This document shows, piece after piece, positions 19,021 through 27,074 of a stretch of DNA of 64,000 nt (positions are counted from its first letter, which is position 1; each line of letters begins with the position of its first letter). Source of the DNA: Niabella yanshanensis (GTDB lineage Bacteria > Bacteroidota > Bacteroidia > Chitinophagales > Chitinophagaceae); assembly GCF_034424215.1 (NCBI RefSeq), contig NZ_CP139960.1, positions 2,604,001-2,668,000 on the forward strand, written 5' to 3'. The position numbers and the translations under genes are program-made. The notes under the pieces are model-generated. The model did not search any database and was not told the DNA's origin. It saw only the letters and a list, made by a program, of their open reading frames with translations.

Positions 19021-19602
19021 CTATTTTAAACGGATACCCATTTCCCTTATCACTCTCAACCATTGTGAACGCTTTTCTTCGGTAGCCGTTTTTACAATAC
19101 CTATATAGCTTACCTTGACCGGGCTGATCCCGCAGAACTGCAATACTGATCGCCGCAATTGGTTCACACTGGGCCTGCCGAAAGCCAGTCGATAGTAAAT
19201 ACCAGGCTGATCCAAAGTGGTAATGATATGCGCTGTTTTTCCTTTAAGCAGTTTGTCCCACCATACCGACCCTTCGCGATACTTAAAGGCATAGCCGGGG
19301 AGAAAAACCCGATCAATAAAGCCTTTTGTTATCGCTGGCAACCCTCCCCACCAAACCGGGTGTATCCAAACCAGGTGATCTGCCCATTGAATGCTTTCCC
19401 AGGCTGCGGCCAGGTCGGGTTCCCAGTCAATTCTTTTACGATAACCATACTGCAAATTGGGATTAAATTGAAGATCAGCTATCACCAATTCACGCACCTC
19501 TGCATCCGTATGAAGAGCGCCCTCCTTATAGGCATTTGCCAGTGCAAAACATAAGGATTCTTTATTAGGATGACCATTAATGATCAGTATTTTCTTGGAC
19601 AT
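19021..19602 (-). CDS. NAD(P)H oxidoreductase, flavodoxin-like fold
   Basis: A 193-residue FMN-dependent quinone reductase of the MdaB/KefF/NQO type. The N-terminal strand and phosphate loop read ILIINGHPNKESLC. The FMN-binding central region includes HLVWIHPVWWGGLPAITKGFIDRVFLPG, typical of this family. It is a cytosolic two-electron reductase for quinones or related substrates. The gene is monocistronic, between the antiporter and VOC genes. Confidence 0.9.
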   Translation of the reverse strand: MSKKILIINGHPNKESLCFALANAYKEGALHTDAEVRELVIADLQFNPNLQYGYRKRIDWEPDLAAAWESIQWADHLVWIHPVWWGGLPAITKGFIDRVFLPGYAFKYREGSVWWDKLLKGKTAHIITTLDQPGIYYRLAFGRPSVNQLRRSVLQFCGISPVKVSYIGIVKTATEEKRSQWLRVIREMGIRLK

Positions 19603-19684
19603 ATTTCAGGCTTTTGAGGGAAGACGGATCAACCTTAAATTTATTTTAAGCCTTTTTAAATATGTCCGAAAAAAGAAAGGATCA

Positions 19685-20074
19685 TCATTCTGTTATTTCT
19701 ACCGGGTTACCTTCGGTATCCAGCACAACACTTTCATAGTATCCATCACCCGTAGTACGAGGCTCTCCCACAATAGTGAAGCCGTCTGCTCTTAATCTTT
19801 CAGTGAGCAGATCTACTTGCTCTTTAGAGCCCACCGAAATAGCCAGGTGCGTAATGCCGGTAACGAGCCCTCTCTGGCCAGTAGTGATGATAATATCGGG
19901 GCGATGCATTATTTCAATGCGTGTACCGCCATCTTTAAAAGAAAGAAAGTAAGAAGTGAAATTTTTTATAGGGTTATGATAACGATCGCTTGCTATCATA
20001 TCAAAATAAGTACAATAGAAATCTCTTGTTTTTTCAAGATCTGCTACCCAAAAGGCAATGTGTTCAATTTTCAT
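19685..20074 (-). CDS. VOC family (glyoxalase-like) protein
   Basis: A 129-residue protein with the paired beta-alpha-beta-beta-beta units of the vicinal oxygen chelate fold. Candidate metal ligands are His4 (IEHIAFWVADL), a Glu in RIEIMHRP, a His in GITHLAISVG and a Glu near the C-terminus (GNPVEITE). This is the pattern of glyoxalase/bleomycin resistance homologues. The reaction is not predictable. Confidence 0.88.
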   Translation of the reverse strand: MKIEHIAFWVADLEKTRDFYCTYFDMIASDRYHNPIKNFTSYFLSFKDGGTRIEIMHRPDIIITTGQRGLVTGITHLAISVGSKEQVDLLTERLRADGFTIVGEPRTTGDGYYESVVLDTEGNPVEITE

Positions 20075-20164
20075 GGCTTAAAAATAGCCGGTTTGATTGA
20101 TTCGCTTTTGTTAATACTGAAAACTCAAAATAAAAATGTACAGGATATTGACAGGGACTGATTT

Positions 20165-20455
20165 AATATGTCGCCGCTACGCGGCTTGATACATCTGGGC
20201 ATGCTCGTTATTATTGATATGGCACCGCTACGCGGCGCATATAAAGGCCATATCCCGATAAATCCAGCTCGAAGAAAACGGCGTAAAGTTTACTGTATTC
20301 CTTCGCTGCATAATATATCGTCGCTACGCAGCTGAGTACATCTAGGGCACGACCATTATTATTGATATGGCGCCGCATATAAGTGCTACATCCCAATAAC
20401 TTTGGTTGAAGAAATAGCTTGCAAAGCTTAATGTATTCTCCCCGCTATTTAATAG
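20165..20455. repeat. Two diverged tandem copies of a ~145-bp intergenic repeat
   Basis: The first copy runs from about 20165 to 20310 and the second from about 20311 to 20455. Both start with a palindromic core of the type GCCGCTACGCGGC (degenerate in copy two), continue with TTATTATTGATATGG, and end with a shared pattern around AGTTTACTGTATTC / AGCTTAATGTATTC. Short frames inside have no coding character. This fills the gap between the VOC gene and the next gene; nothing else is seen there. Confidence 0.65.
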
Positions 20456-20480
20456 TAAACCCAACAGAAAACAACAGAAA

Positions 20481-21530
20481 CTACTTCATCTTTTCCAGCC
20501 ACTGGTTTAACTCCTCTTCGCTCAGCCACTTTTCAATATTGATAGACGCGGGTAATGTTGAAAAACTACGCTGCACATATAAGCCTCTTTGATAAGAGGG
20601 TTCTTTTAAAAGAATTACTCTACGACCTTCCAGCGGTTCAATATCTTCAGGACTACCTTCGCTCCATATCCAATGGTCACTATCACTCTCACCTTTTTCT
20701 TTATGCGCTGCTGAAAGTATCGGCCAGTTGCACATGTCCCATTTACCGGCGACTGATGCCTCTCCATCCTGCGGACCGGTTCCATTCACTACCGCCGTAA
20801 GTTCTGCATCGATCGTATCACCCAGTTCTGGTATGCCCATTAATAAAAGCTGTAATTGAAAATTATCGGCAATGCCACTAATGCTGCCTGTAAAAGCTTT
20901 TTGCTGAGCAAGCTCTACCACCAATACAGGCTCATTAAATAGCACGCTAAACAAAGTGCTTAGCCAGCTACAGGCGGTACTTACCTGGCTATAAGGTTTT
21001 ACCCGATCGTGCAATAAAGATTTGCCCGTATTAAAAAGTTGCAAATCGCTACTGTAAGTTGATACCAGGCAGGGATATATTTTCTCCAACCAATCATCGG
21101 CTGCAATTTGTTCCGGATGTTCAACAACTACCTCCTCCCTTAGCTTATCCACTGCCTCATACGGATCTTCTTCTTCGTCATCCGTTGTTTCCATAACATT
21201 TACGGATGCCTTCAATAATGGTTCAGCAATATCCAGGTTTTTAATCGTTAACCGTTCCAGTTCACCGATAAAGTATTTTCCTCCATATCCCTTTTCCACC
21301 AGGTAGCCACAAAGCATGATGGCATTTATCGCATTTACTTCCTTTGCCGTTTCGAATACACCTGCTAAAGATTGCATAGCCGTAGCCACTTCTCGGGTTG
21401 TCGCCCCCGGAAGATTGTCCAAAAAGAGATTGATAGCCGCACTTACCTCTTTATCATTCGTTGAAACAGAAGTAAGCACCTCTGTTAATGATTGTGCAGC
21501 CTGGGGGAAAGTTTGCTTTTCAGATGTCAT
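20481..21530 (-). CDS. Uncharacterised acidic protein
   Basis: A 349-residue soluble protein that I do not recognise. The ATG at 21530 is preferred over an in-frame TTG eleven codons upstream. The chain is acidic, with an Asp/Glu cluster (TTDDEEEDPYE) near residue 130, a helical N-terminal half, and a mixed C-terminal half with several Trp (DSDHWIWSEG). There is no signal peptide or membrane segment. It lies between an intergenic repeat and a truncated gene, in an accessory-looking patch. Confidence 0.65.
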   Translation of the reverse strand: MTSEKQTFPQAAQSLTEVLTSVSTNDKEVSAAINLFLDNLPGATTREVATAMQSLAGVFETAKEVNAINAIMLCGYLVEKGYGGKYFIGELERLTIKNLDIAEPLLKASVNVMETTDDEEEDPYEAVDKLREEVVVEHPEQIAADDWLEKIYPCLVSTYSSDLQLFNTGKSLLHDRVKPYSQVSTACSWLSTLFSVLFNEPVLVVELAQQKAFTGSISGIADNFQLQLLLMGIPELGDTIDAELTAVVNGTGPQDGEASVAGKWDMCNWPILSAAHKEKGESDSDHWIWSEGSPEDIEPLEGRRVILLKEPSYQRGLYVQRSFSTLPASINIEKWLSEEELNQWLEKMK

Positions 21531-21616
21531 AAATTGCTCTGGATTATCTGATGAAATTAACAAGTATAATTGAAATGATCATATAAGCCGTAAGACTTTA
21601 TTGTGAACTACATTTA

Positions 21617-22042
21617 TTACTCAATTTTCCTTTTACCTTCATCATATAAACCCACCAATAAACTGTTACCGTTTTTATCAACCCGTAGTGCGCCATATTT
21701 TGCACCGTCATATTTTTCTGCCTGTCCTTCTTCAAATAAGAATGACTCTGCCCCTATATTTACATTCCAATTGTCAGGAGCTGTGTAGCCTATTAGTTGC
21801 TCGCCACTGTGTCCAGGTAGCGGGGCCTTTTGAAAACGCACCCGGCTGGCTACACCGTTCGATTCCAGCCGCACTACACAATACCCCCGTTTAGAGATTG
21901 TATCGGTATCGAGCTCTGCTGAAATTGCGTATCGTAAAGACATATAGTCTCCCTGCATTAAAGAGCGGGGGGCAACGGGCGCCAAAGGCAATAACACCAG
22001 TTGTCCGTCTTTCAATAGTTCCTCTTGGATTAGGCAATGCAA
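21617..22042 (-). pseudogene. 5'-truncated GDYXXLXY family gene
   Basis: The frame carries the diagnostic LAPVAPRSLMQGDYMSLRY and a typical C-terminal region (GYTAPDNWNVNIG, KYGALRVDKNG), so most of a GDYXXLXY protein is present. It lacks the N-terminal membrane helix of the family. There is no ATG before the GDY core, only a TTG, and a stop codon lies just upstream. The usual partner genes (DUF4401/DUF2157) are absent. It is most likely a remnant left by a deletion or insertion near 22040. Confidence 0.65.
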
Positions 22043-22204
22043 GCTAGCGTTTTATTGTATTGGAAGCAGTTGTTATATGACTGCACACATGGGGCACTAT
22101 CGAATAGTTCTGTAGTGGAGGAAGTGGATGCGGGGGAGGTGCTGGGCTTGGGTAATGAGTTGAAGCGGTTAGTTGGGGCGTTGAATGTGTTAGAAAACTT
22201 TTAA
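22037..22204 (+). CDS. Possible small ORF or gene fragment, unrecognised
   Basis: An ATG at 22037 opens a 55-codon frame ending in TAA at 22202-22204. The product is rich in Leu, Val and Glu, would be helical (EVLGLGNELKRLVGALN), and uses many G-rich codons unlike its surroundings. It starts exactly where the GDYXXLXY frame on the other strand is broken, so it may be the tail of a foreign gene joined at that point. Expression is doubtful. Confidence 0.25.
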   Translation: MQASVLLYWKQLLYDCTHGALSNSSVVEEVDAGEVLGLGNELKRLVGALNVLENF

Positions 22205-22348
22205 AAATTTGATTATCAATACATTAAAAAGGTGGCATTATTAGAATTATGGTACTTCGAAAAAAGGTCGTACTTTTACACTGTTCTTTACCCTTGGTCT
22301 GGAATCTACAAAGGTTTTAAACGTTGAACCCGTCAATCAACGTTTTTT

Positions 22349-22798
22349 CTATTTTCCAAAATATTTTTCGCTTTTTTCAAAATCAGGCGCATTCATTATA
22401 TTTTCGATGTCTTCTTTTACATAGGCTGTTACAAATCTAGCCTTGAGTAAGCCTATAAATCTTATAATTACGACGTAGTTTCCTTTTACAATTGCGACTC
22501 TTCTGTCTTCGAAATACTCCTTCCTTCCGTTATCCCAACCTTTTTTAAAAATAGCGTCGGGATCTTGTAAAGTATCTTTAATCCAAAGCATTTTTTCGAG
22601 TCGATTAAGAGAAAGAACCGACTTATCCTTTTCTTGTCTATTAACACTCTCAAAAAAACAATGATCGAACATATCATCGTAAAACTGAACACGAACGCCA
22701 TCAAAAGTAAATATCTTCTGACTACAATATTCTTGTTGCCACAATATTCTCATTTCTGCTTCAGATAGCTGGTACGACTTTATTTTTTTATAAGCCAT
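22349..22798 (-). CDS. BECR-fold (Barnase-EndoU-ColicinE5/D-RelE-like) nuclease candidate
   Basis: A 149-residue cytosolic protein. Its core, with FDHCFFES, SLNRLEKMLWIKDTLQDP, a Tyr/Arg-containing hairpin and a final strand pair YVVIIRF and RFVTAYV, resembles the phage-type BECR nucleases, which cleave RNA. Candidate catalytic residues are the His in FDHCF, the Arg in LNRLEK and the final Thr-Ala-Tyr. The call is from pattern resemblance only. Its ATG directly follows the stop codon of the DUF3800 gene (TAGATG), which indicates strict translational coupling. The pair is AT-rich compared with its neighbours, suggesting acquisition. Confidence 0.5.
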   Translation of the reverse strand: MAYKKIKSYQLSEAEMRILWQQEYCSQKIFTFDGVRVQFYDDMFDHCFFESVNRQEKDKSVLSLNRLEKMLWIKDTLQDPDAIFKKGWDNGRKEYFEDRRVAIVKGNYVVIIRFIGLLKARFVTAYVKEDIENIMNAPDFEKSEKYFGK

Positions 22799-23494
22799 CT
22801 ACCACCCTCCCTGCAAGTTTATTTTGAATACATTAAACTTCTCTTGCCACTTAGGAGTTGGTTGGATTTCGTTTCTCAGATAGACTTGCTCCACATGAGC
22901 AATTAATCCTTGTTTTGCTTCACTTTTTAGTTCATTATTAAATTTGGAAACTACCAAGCCTGTCAGCAAATCAGCTAATTGAATGCCTAGAGATTGCTCA
23001 GAAGGCAACCCCTGCACACTAATTACATCTGATGTTAGATTTGATTTATCCAATACCCTATGCAGTTCGTTTAATCTCCCTTTATTTCTATTTTCTTTGA
23101 GATCCGTAAAAATGGTATAGGTATTAAAATCAAAAATCCAATGTTTGATTAATTGATAATAAAATTTATAAAAACTCAATTCTGCATCGTCATTATGAAA
23201 GCGAATATTATCAACTTTATTAGCTTCAATTAATATAACCCTAAATCTTATATACTCCGCATTAAAAAAAAAGTCTATTATATCTTTATACATTTCAAAA
23301 AATGCTGGGGACACTTTTTTCCATTTCCATTCGCCATGAACTGAATATTTCTCTTTTATCTTTTTTAACGCGTCTTTAAAATCTGACCGACACTCCGACG
23401 GTAACCATATGCCTCCAATACCTACATATAAATGAGCATTCTTCTGCGTGAGTGCCTCCAACCCGCTTTCATCACAATAAACTTCAAAATTCAT
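22799..23494 (-). CDS. DUF3800 domain protein
   Basis: A 231-residue protein of the DUF3800 family, a presumed RNase H-like fold. The early VYCDESG, the central FTDLKENRN and the C-terminal SEQSLGIQLADLLTGLV supply the conserved acidic residues expected of a metal-dependent active site. The ATG at 23494 is preferred over a TTG three codons earlier. DUF3800 genes are frequent in defence and mobile regions, and their activity is unproven. This one is coupled without a gap to the BECR-like nuclease gene and stands downstream of the nrdA terminator. Confidence 0.8.
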   Translation of the reverse strand: MNFEVYCDESGLEALTQKNAHLYVGIGGIWLPSECRSDFKDALKKIKEKYSVHGEWKWKKVSPAFFEMYKDIIDFFFNAEYIRFRVILIEANKVDNIRFHNDDAELSFYKFYYQLIKHWIFDFNTYTIFTDLKENRNKGRLNELHRVLDKSNLTSDVISVQGLPSEQSLGIQLADLLTGLVVSKFNNELKSEAKQGLIAHVEQVYLRNEIQPTPKWQEKFNVFKINLQGGW

Positions 23495-23555
23495 ATATCG
23501 CAATTTTCATGAAGTAAATAAATCGTGACGTTTAAACGTAGTCACAAAACATTAC

Positions 23556-23587
23556 AAAAAACCCGAACCACTTTACAATGATCCGGG
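23556..23587 (-). terminator. Intrinsic terminator after nrdA
   Basis: On the minus strand a 9-bp stem with wobble pairs (CCCGGATCA with TGGTTCGGG) and an eight-base loop is followed by TTTTTT. It lies 19 bases beyond the nrdA stop. Confidence 0.8.
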
Positions 23588-23606
23588 CTTAATCTTATTT
23601 AATTCT

Positions 23607-25292
23607 TTACGCTTCGCAGCTCACACAGGTAACCAAACTTGTTACCAGCTCTTTACTCACGCTCTGGCTGCGCTGGTAGTACAGGGTTTTTACACCCAGC
23701 TGCCATGCTTCAATCATCAGCTTATTTACATCTTTCACCGGCAGGTTGCTCGGTATGTTCAGGTTCAGGCTCTGTGCCTGGTCTACATACTGCTGGCGAA
23801 TAGCCGCTTGCTGAATAATTTCCAGCTGGCTTATTTCTTTAAAGGTTTTAAATACCGATTTTTCTTCGGGCGTTAAACCTTCTACCTGCTGCACGCTACC
23901 ATGGTTCAACATGATATTACGCCAGGTATCTTCGTTATCCAGGCCTTTATATTCCAGTAATTGTTTCAGGTATTTGTTCTGGCGCATAAAGTTACCTTTT
24001 GCCAAACCTGCTTTATAATAATTGCTGCTAAATGGCTCAATACCCGGAGAGGTTTGTCCTAATATAGCCGAAGAAGAAGTAGTAGGCGCAATAGCCATCG
24101 TAGTAGTATTGCGGCGACCATAACCCTTTAATACTTCCGGCTCACCATAGATCCTTGCCAGGTCCATAGTAGCTTTATCAGCCTTCTCTTTAATATCCGC
24201 AAATATTTTAGAGGTAAGCTGTTTCGCTCTCAAACCTTCAAACGGAATCATATTGCGCTGCAGGTAAGAGTGCCAGCCCAATACGCCCAGGCCTAATGCA
24301 CGGTGACGCTTAGCAAATTTATTGGCGCTTGCCAGGTAATGGTTGCCTTCTGTTTTGTTGATGAACTCCTGCAATACTGCATCCAGGAAGAAGATCGCCA
24401 AACGCACGGCATCCGTATCTTTCCACTCATCATACAGCTCCAGGTTCATAGAGCTCAGGCAGCAAATGAACGACTCATCGTTAGTTGATGGCAACATGAT
24501 CTCTGAGCAAAGATTGCTGGCATTGATCATGTAGTTCAAGTCTTTATATACCTGTGGCTTGTTACGATTTACGTTATCGGTAAAGAAGATATAAGGAAGA
24601 CCTTTCTGCTGGCGGCTTTCCAAAAGTTTCGCCCAGATCTCACGTTTTTCTTTATCTCCTTCGATCATATCCTGCATCCAGTAATCGGGTACGCATACAC
24701 CGGTAAACAGGTTTTGTATAGGGTGGCCAATGCTTTTAATTTGTAAGAACTCGCTGATATCCGGATGGTCAATATCCAGGTAAGCCGCAAAAGCCCCGCG
24801 ACGCACACCACCTTGTGAAATAGTATCCATTGCCGTATCAAACAAACGCATAAAGCTTACCGCACCACTACTTTTACCGTTATCGGTAACCGAGCTGCCA
24901 CGGCCGCGCAGGTCGCCAAAATAAGCTGATGTACCACCGCCTATTTTTGTTTGCATGATCACTTCGCCCAGCTTATGGGTAATGCCCTCAATATGATCGG
25001 GTACATGTACGTTAAAACATGAAATAGGTAAACCTCTTTCGGTACCCATATTGGCCCAGATAGGCGAGCTCAGGCTCATCCAGCCACGCTCTACCATTTC
25101 CATAAACGCCTCTTTCAATTCCGGCTTATACAGGCGTTGTGCTGCTGCTCCACACACACGCTCAATAGCGCCTTCTACGGTTTCACCCTTTAACAGGTAA
25201 CCGCGATTGAGTATTTGCTCACTTTCTTCGTTTCTCCACCACATTTTCTCTGTGATGGGCGTTTTTTGTATCATTGGGTCCATTACTTCCAT
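23607..25292 (-). CDS. nrdA: Class I ribonucleotide reductase alpha subunit
   Basis: A 561-residue catalytic subunit that reduces ribonucleoside diphosphates. It lacks an N-terminal ATP-cone, hence the short length. Active-site elements are the first redox Cys in LPISCFNV, the N-x-C-x-E triad in NLCSEIMLPS, the partner Cys in SFICCLSSMN, the Tyr pair of the radical path in LYYQRSQS and the C-terminal TCVSCEA relay. All are intact. The gene follows nrdB by 114 bp and is closed by a terminator. Together they form the complete enzyme. Allosteric activity control by an ATP-cone would be missing in this subunit. Confidence 0.96.
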   Translation of the reverse strand: MEVMDPMIQKTPITEKMWWRNEESEQILNRGYLLKGETVEGAIERVCGAAAQRLYKPELKEAFMEMVERGWMSLSSPIWANMGTERGLPISCFNVHVPDHIEGITHKLGEVIMQTKIGGGTSAYFGDLRGRGSSVTDNGKSSGAVSFMRLFDTAMDTISQGGVRRGAFAAYLDIDHPDISEFLQIKSIGHPIQNLFTGVCVPDYWMQDMIEGDKEKREIWAKLLESRQQKGLPYIFFTDNVNRNKPQVYKDLNYMINASNLCSEIMLPSTNDESFICCLSSMNLELYDEWKDTDAVRLAIFFLDAVLQEFINKTEGNHYLASANKFAKRHRALGLGVLGWHSYLQRNMIPFEGLRAKQLTSKIFADIKEKADKATMDLARIYGEPEVLKGYGRRNTTTMAIAPTTSSSAILGQTSPGIEPFSSNYYKAGLAKGNFMRQNKYLKQLLEYKGLDNEDTWRNIMLNHGSVQQVEGLTPEEKSVFKTFKEISQLEIIQQAAIRQQYVDQAQSLNLNIPSNLPVKDVNKLMIEAWQLGVKTLYYQRSQSVSKELVTSLVTCVSCEA

Positions 25293-25344
25293 TTTGCTAT
25301 AGGTTTTAACAGGTTTTAGTATTTATTGTTTAGGGGGCGTGTTG

Positions 25345-25405
25345 TTAAGTTTTCGGTTGACAGTTGTTAGTTGACGGCTGTCATCTGTACACTGTCATCT
25401 GTCCA
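25345..25405. repeat. Degenerate short-word repeat between nrdB and nrdA
   Basis: The spacer contains reiterated words such as TTGACAGTTG and CTGTCATCTGT in both orientations. The same kind of simple, heptad-like text fills several spacers in the sulfate cluster. No promoter or gene is seen in it. Confidence 0.45.
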
Positions 25406-25406
25406 A

Positions 25407-26381
25407 CTAAAAAAGATCATCTGCCGTAATGCTCTTATCGTGCTTGGTATAATCAACCGGGCGTTTTGCAAAGAAATCATCCAGGCTGTTGGCAAACACT
25501 TCTTCCTCAAACCAACGCATGGGGCGATATTGCTCGGCGCTGATAAAGTATTGCGATGGCAGGCCAATTTTATTCAGGCTTTCATCCACCCTGAACTTAA
25601 TAAAGTTGCTCAGGTCTTTTTTATTCAGGATGTCCACATCCCCCTCTTCAAATATCCAGTCCAGTATCTGCTCTTCAATAGCAATCGACTCTTTCACCAT
25701 ATCGGTAATACGCGACAGTGTTGCTTCGTTCAGCACTTCAGGATATTCTTCCCTTATTTTATTAATGAGGTAGATACCGGCATTGGCATGTATCTGCTCA
25801 TCTACCGATGTCCAGGCAATAATATTGCTTACATTCTTCATCCAGCCTTTAAAGCGGGTAAAAGAAAGAATGATCGCAAACTGGCTGAACAAGGATACGT
25901 TCTCAATTAAGATGGTAAACAATATCAGCGCAATGCTATACTCCTGTTTGTCGTTTGACTTGGTATTTTTTAAAACATTCGATAAATAATCGATACGTTC
26001 TTTAATCACAGGTACTTCTATCAGCTTTTCAAATTCGTCGTTATAGCCCAGTACTTCCACCAGCCTCGAATAAGCTTCGCTATGGCGGAACTCACATTCA
26101 GCGAAAGTGCTGCCTAAGCCATTCAGCTCGGGTTTGGGAAGATGGTTGTACAGGTTGCCCCAGAAAGATTTTACGGCCACTTCAATTTGGGCGATAGCCA
26201 GTAAAGCGCGCTTTACGGCATTACGCTCAGCAGGTGTAAGGTGGCTGTGGAAATCCTGCGTATCGGCAGTAAAGTCTACCTCGGAGTGCACCCAGAACGA
26301 TTTGTTGATAGCGCTGGTAAACTGCAATACCTCAGGGTACTCAAAAGGCTTGTAGTTTACGCGTTTGTCGAACAGTCCCAT
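25407..26381 (-). CDS. nrdB: Class I ribonucleotide reductase beta subunit, probably class Id
   Basis: A 324-residue ferritin-like radical subunit. Metal ligands are Glu67 (AQIEVAV), Glu97 and His100 (ECEFRHSEAY), a Glu in LIENVSLF, and Glu/His in DEQIHA. A Tyr stands four residues after His100. The first ligand is Glu rather than the Asp of E. coli NrdB, and the numbering agrees with what I recall for the dimanganese class Id enzyme of Flavobacterium johnsoniae. Class Id is therefore likely but not proven. It is the first gene of the nrdB-nrdA pair. Confidence 0.93.
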   Translation of the reverse strand: MGLFDKRVNYKPFEYPEVLQFTSAINKSFWVHSEVDFTADTQDFHSHLTPAERNAVKRALLAIAQIEVAVKSFWGNLYNHLPKPELNGLGSTFAECEFRHSEAYSRLVEVLGYNDEFEKLIEVPVIKERIDYLSNVLKNTKSNDKQEYSIALILFTILIENVSLFSQFAIILSFTRFKGWMKNVSNIIAWTSVDEQIHANAGIYLINKIREEYPEVLNEATLSRITDMVKESIAIEEQILDWIFEEGDVDILNKKDLSNFIKFRVDESLNKIGLPSQYFISAEQYRPMRWFEEEVFANSLDDFFAKRPVDYTKHDKSITADDLF

Positions 26382-26976
26382 GATAAAAAATATTTTAAAT
26401 AAGGTTTTATAAATTAGAAGAGAGACAAAGGGCCTTCAGCATTACCTGTTAAGTAACTGACTATCAAGCATTTCTGCCGTTCTTCTATAAAAATAAATTG
26501 ATTTTAAATGTCTGCTGTCAATGGCATGGGCCTTGTCCGCCCCACTCCTCTTAACACCTCCCGGTTAAGCAATTGTTAATCACAACCCGCAAAACCGAGT
26601 ACAAATTAATTCAATAAAAAACAGAAATAGTAAAGTTGTTATTCACACGATGTGCGAAACTTTGGTTGGATTTTTTGAAGGATTGATAACCTGTTTTTTA
26701 TAAATTATCGGTACCGGCAAAATATAGTTATCTATTGAAATACTGACACTTATGCTATATGTCACCCCCTTGGTTATAGCCTGCAAACGCAGTACAGTAA
26801 AGGGTTTCAGGCTGTCTGTTTAAACGCTGTTAATACAGCTGCTAACGGTCGTTACTAATGCTTCGCAAAGCGCTCAAACCCTTTATCAGAGCCGGTTTAA
26901 TGCACATGCAGGCGTTAATAACCGGTTGCGGAAAACTCATCGATTGAAATCGACCAGGATATATTAACCGCTGAGA
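26382..26976. other. Long intergenic region upstream of nrdB without a recognised gene
   Basis: About 590 bases with no convincing coding frame. It should hold the nrdB promoter, but I see no clear TTTG-N19-TAnnTTTG on the minus strand and no convincing NrdR box pair. Around 26644 a small CACA-CGA-TGTG inverted repeat occurs. The right end (26963-26976) is the left part of an intergenic repeat that seems to be split by the IS110 element. Confidence 0.5.
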
Positions 26977-27044
26977 TTCTGTGTTAAAATCCAAGAGATT
27001 CTTTAATTTTATTTTCTATTAGGCGGCATAAGCCAGCCTGTGTA

Positions 27045-27072
27045 AGAGGGTAATCAATTGAGATTACCCTCT
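27045..27072 (-). terminator. Hairpin after the IS110 transposase
   Basis: A perfect 11-bp stem (27045-27055 with 27062-27072) and six-base loop begins two bases past the transposase stop. There is no T-tract, so it may be an mRNA-end or IS-end structure rather than an efficient terminator. Confidence 0.55.
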
Positions 27073-27074
27073 AC

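Noticed and set aside
20211-20396. A 61-codon frame on the minus strand in the tandem repeat
   Set aside because: It runs across the boundary of two repeat copies and has no family resemblance.
26640-26780. NrdR box pair upstream of nrdB
   Set aside because: AT-rich words such as CTATAT occur, but no two properly spaced boxes could be aligned.
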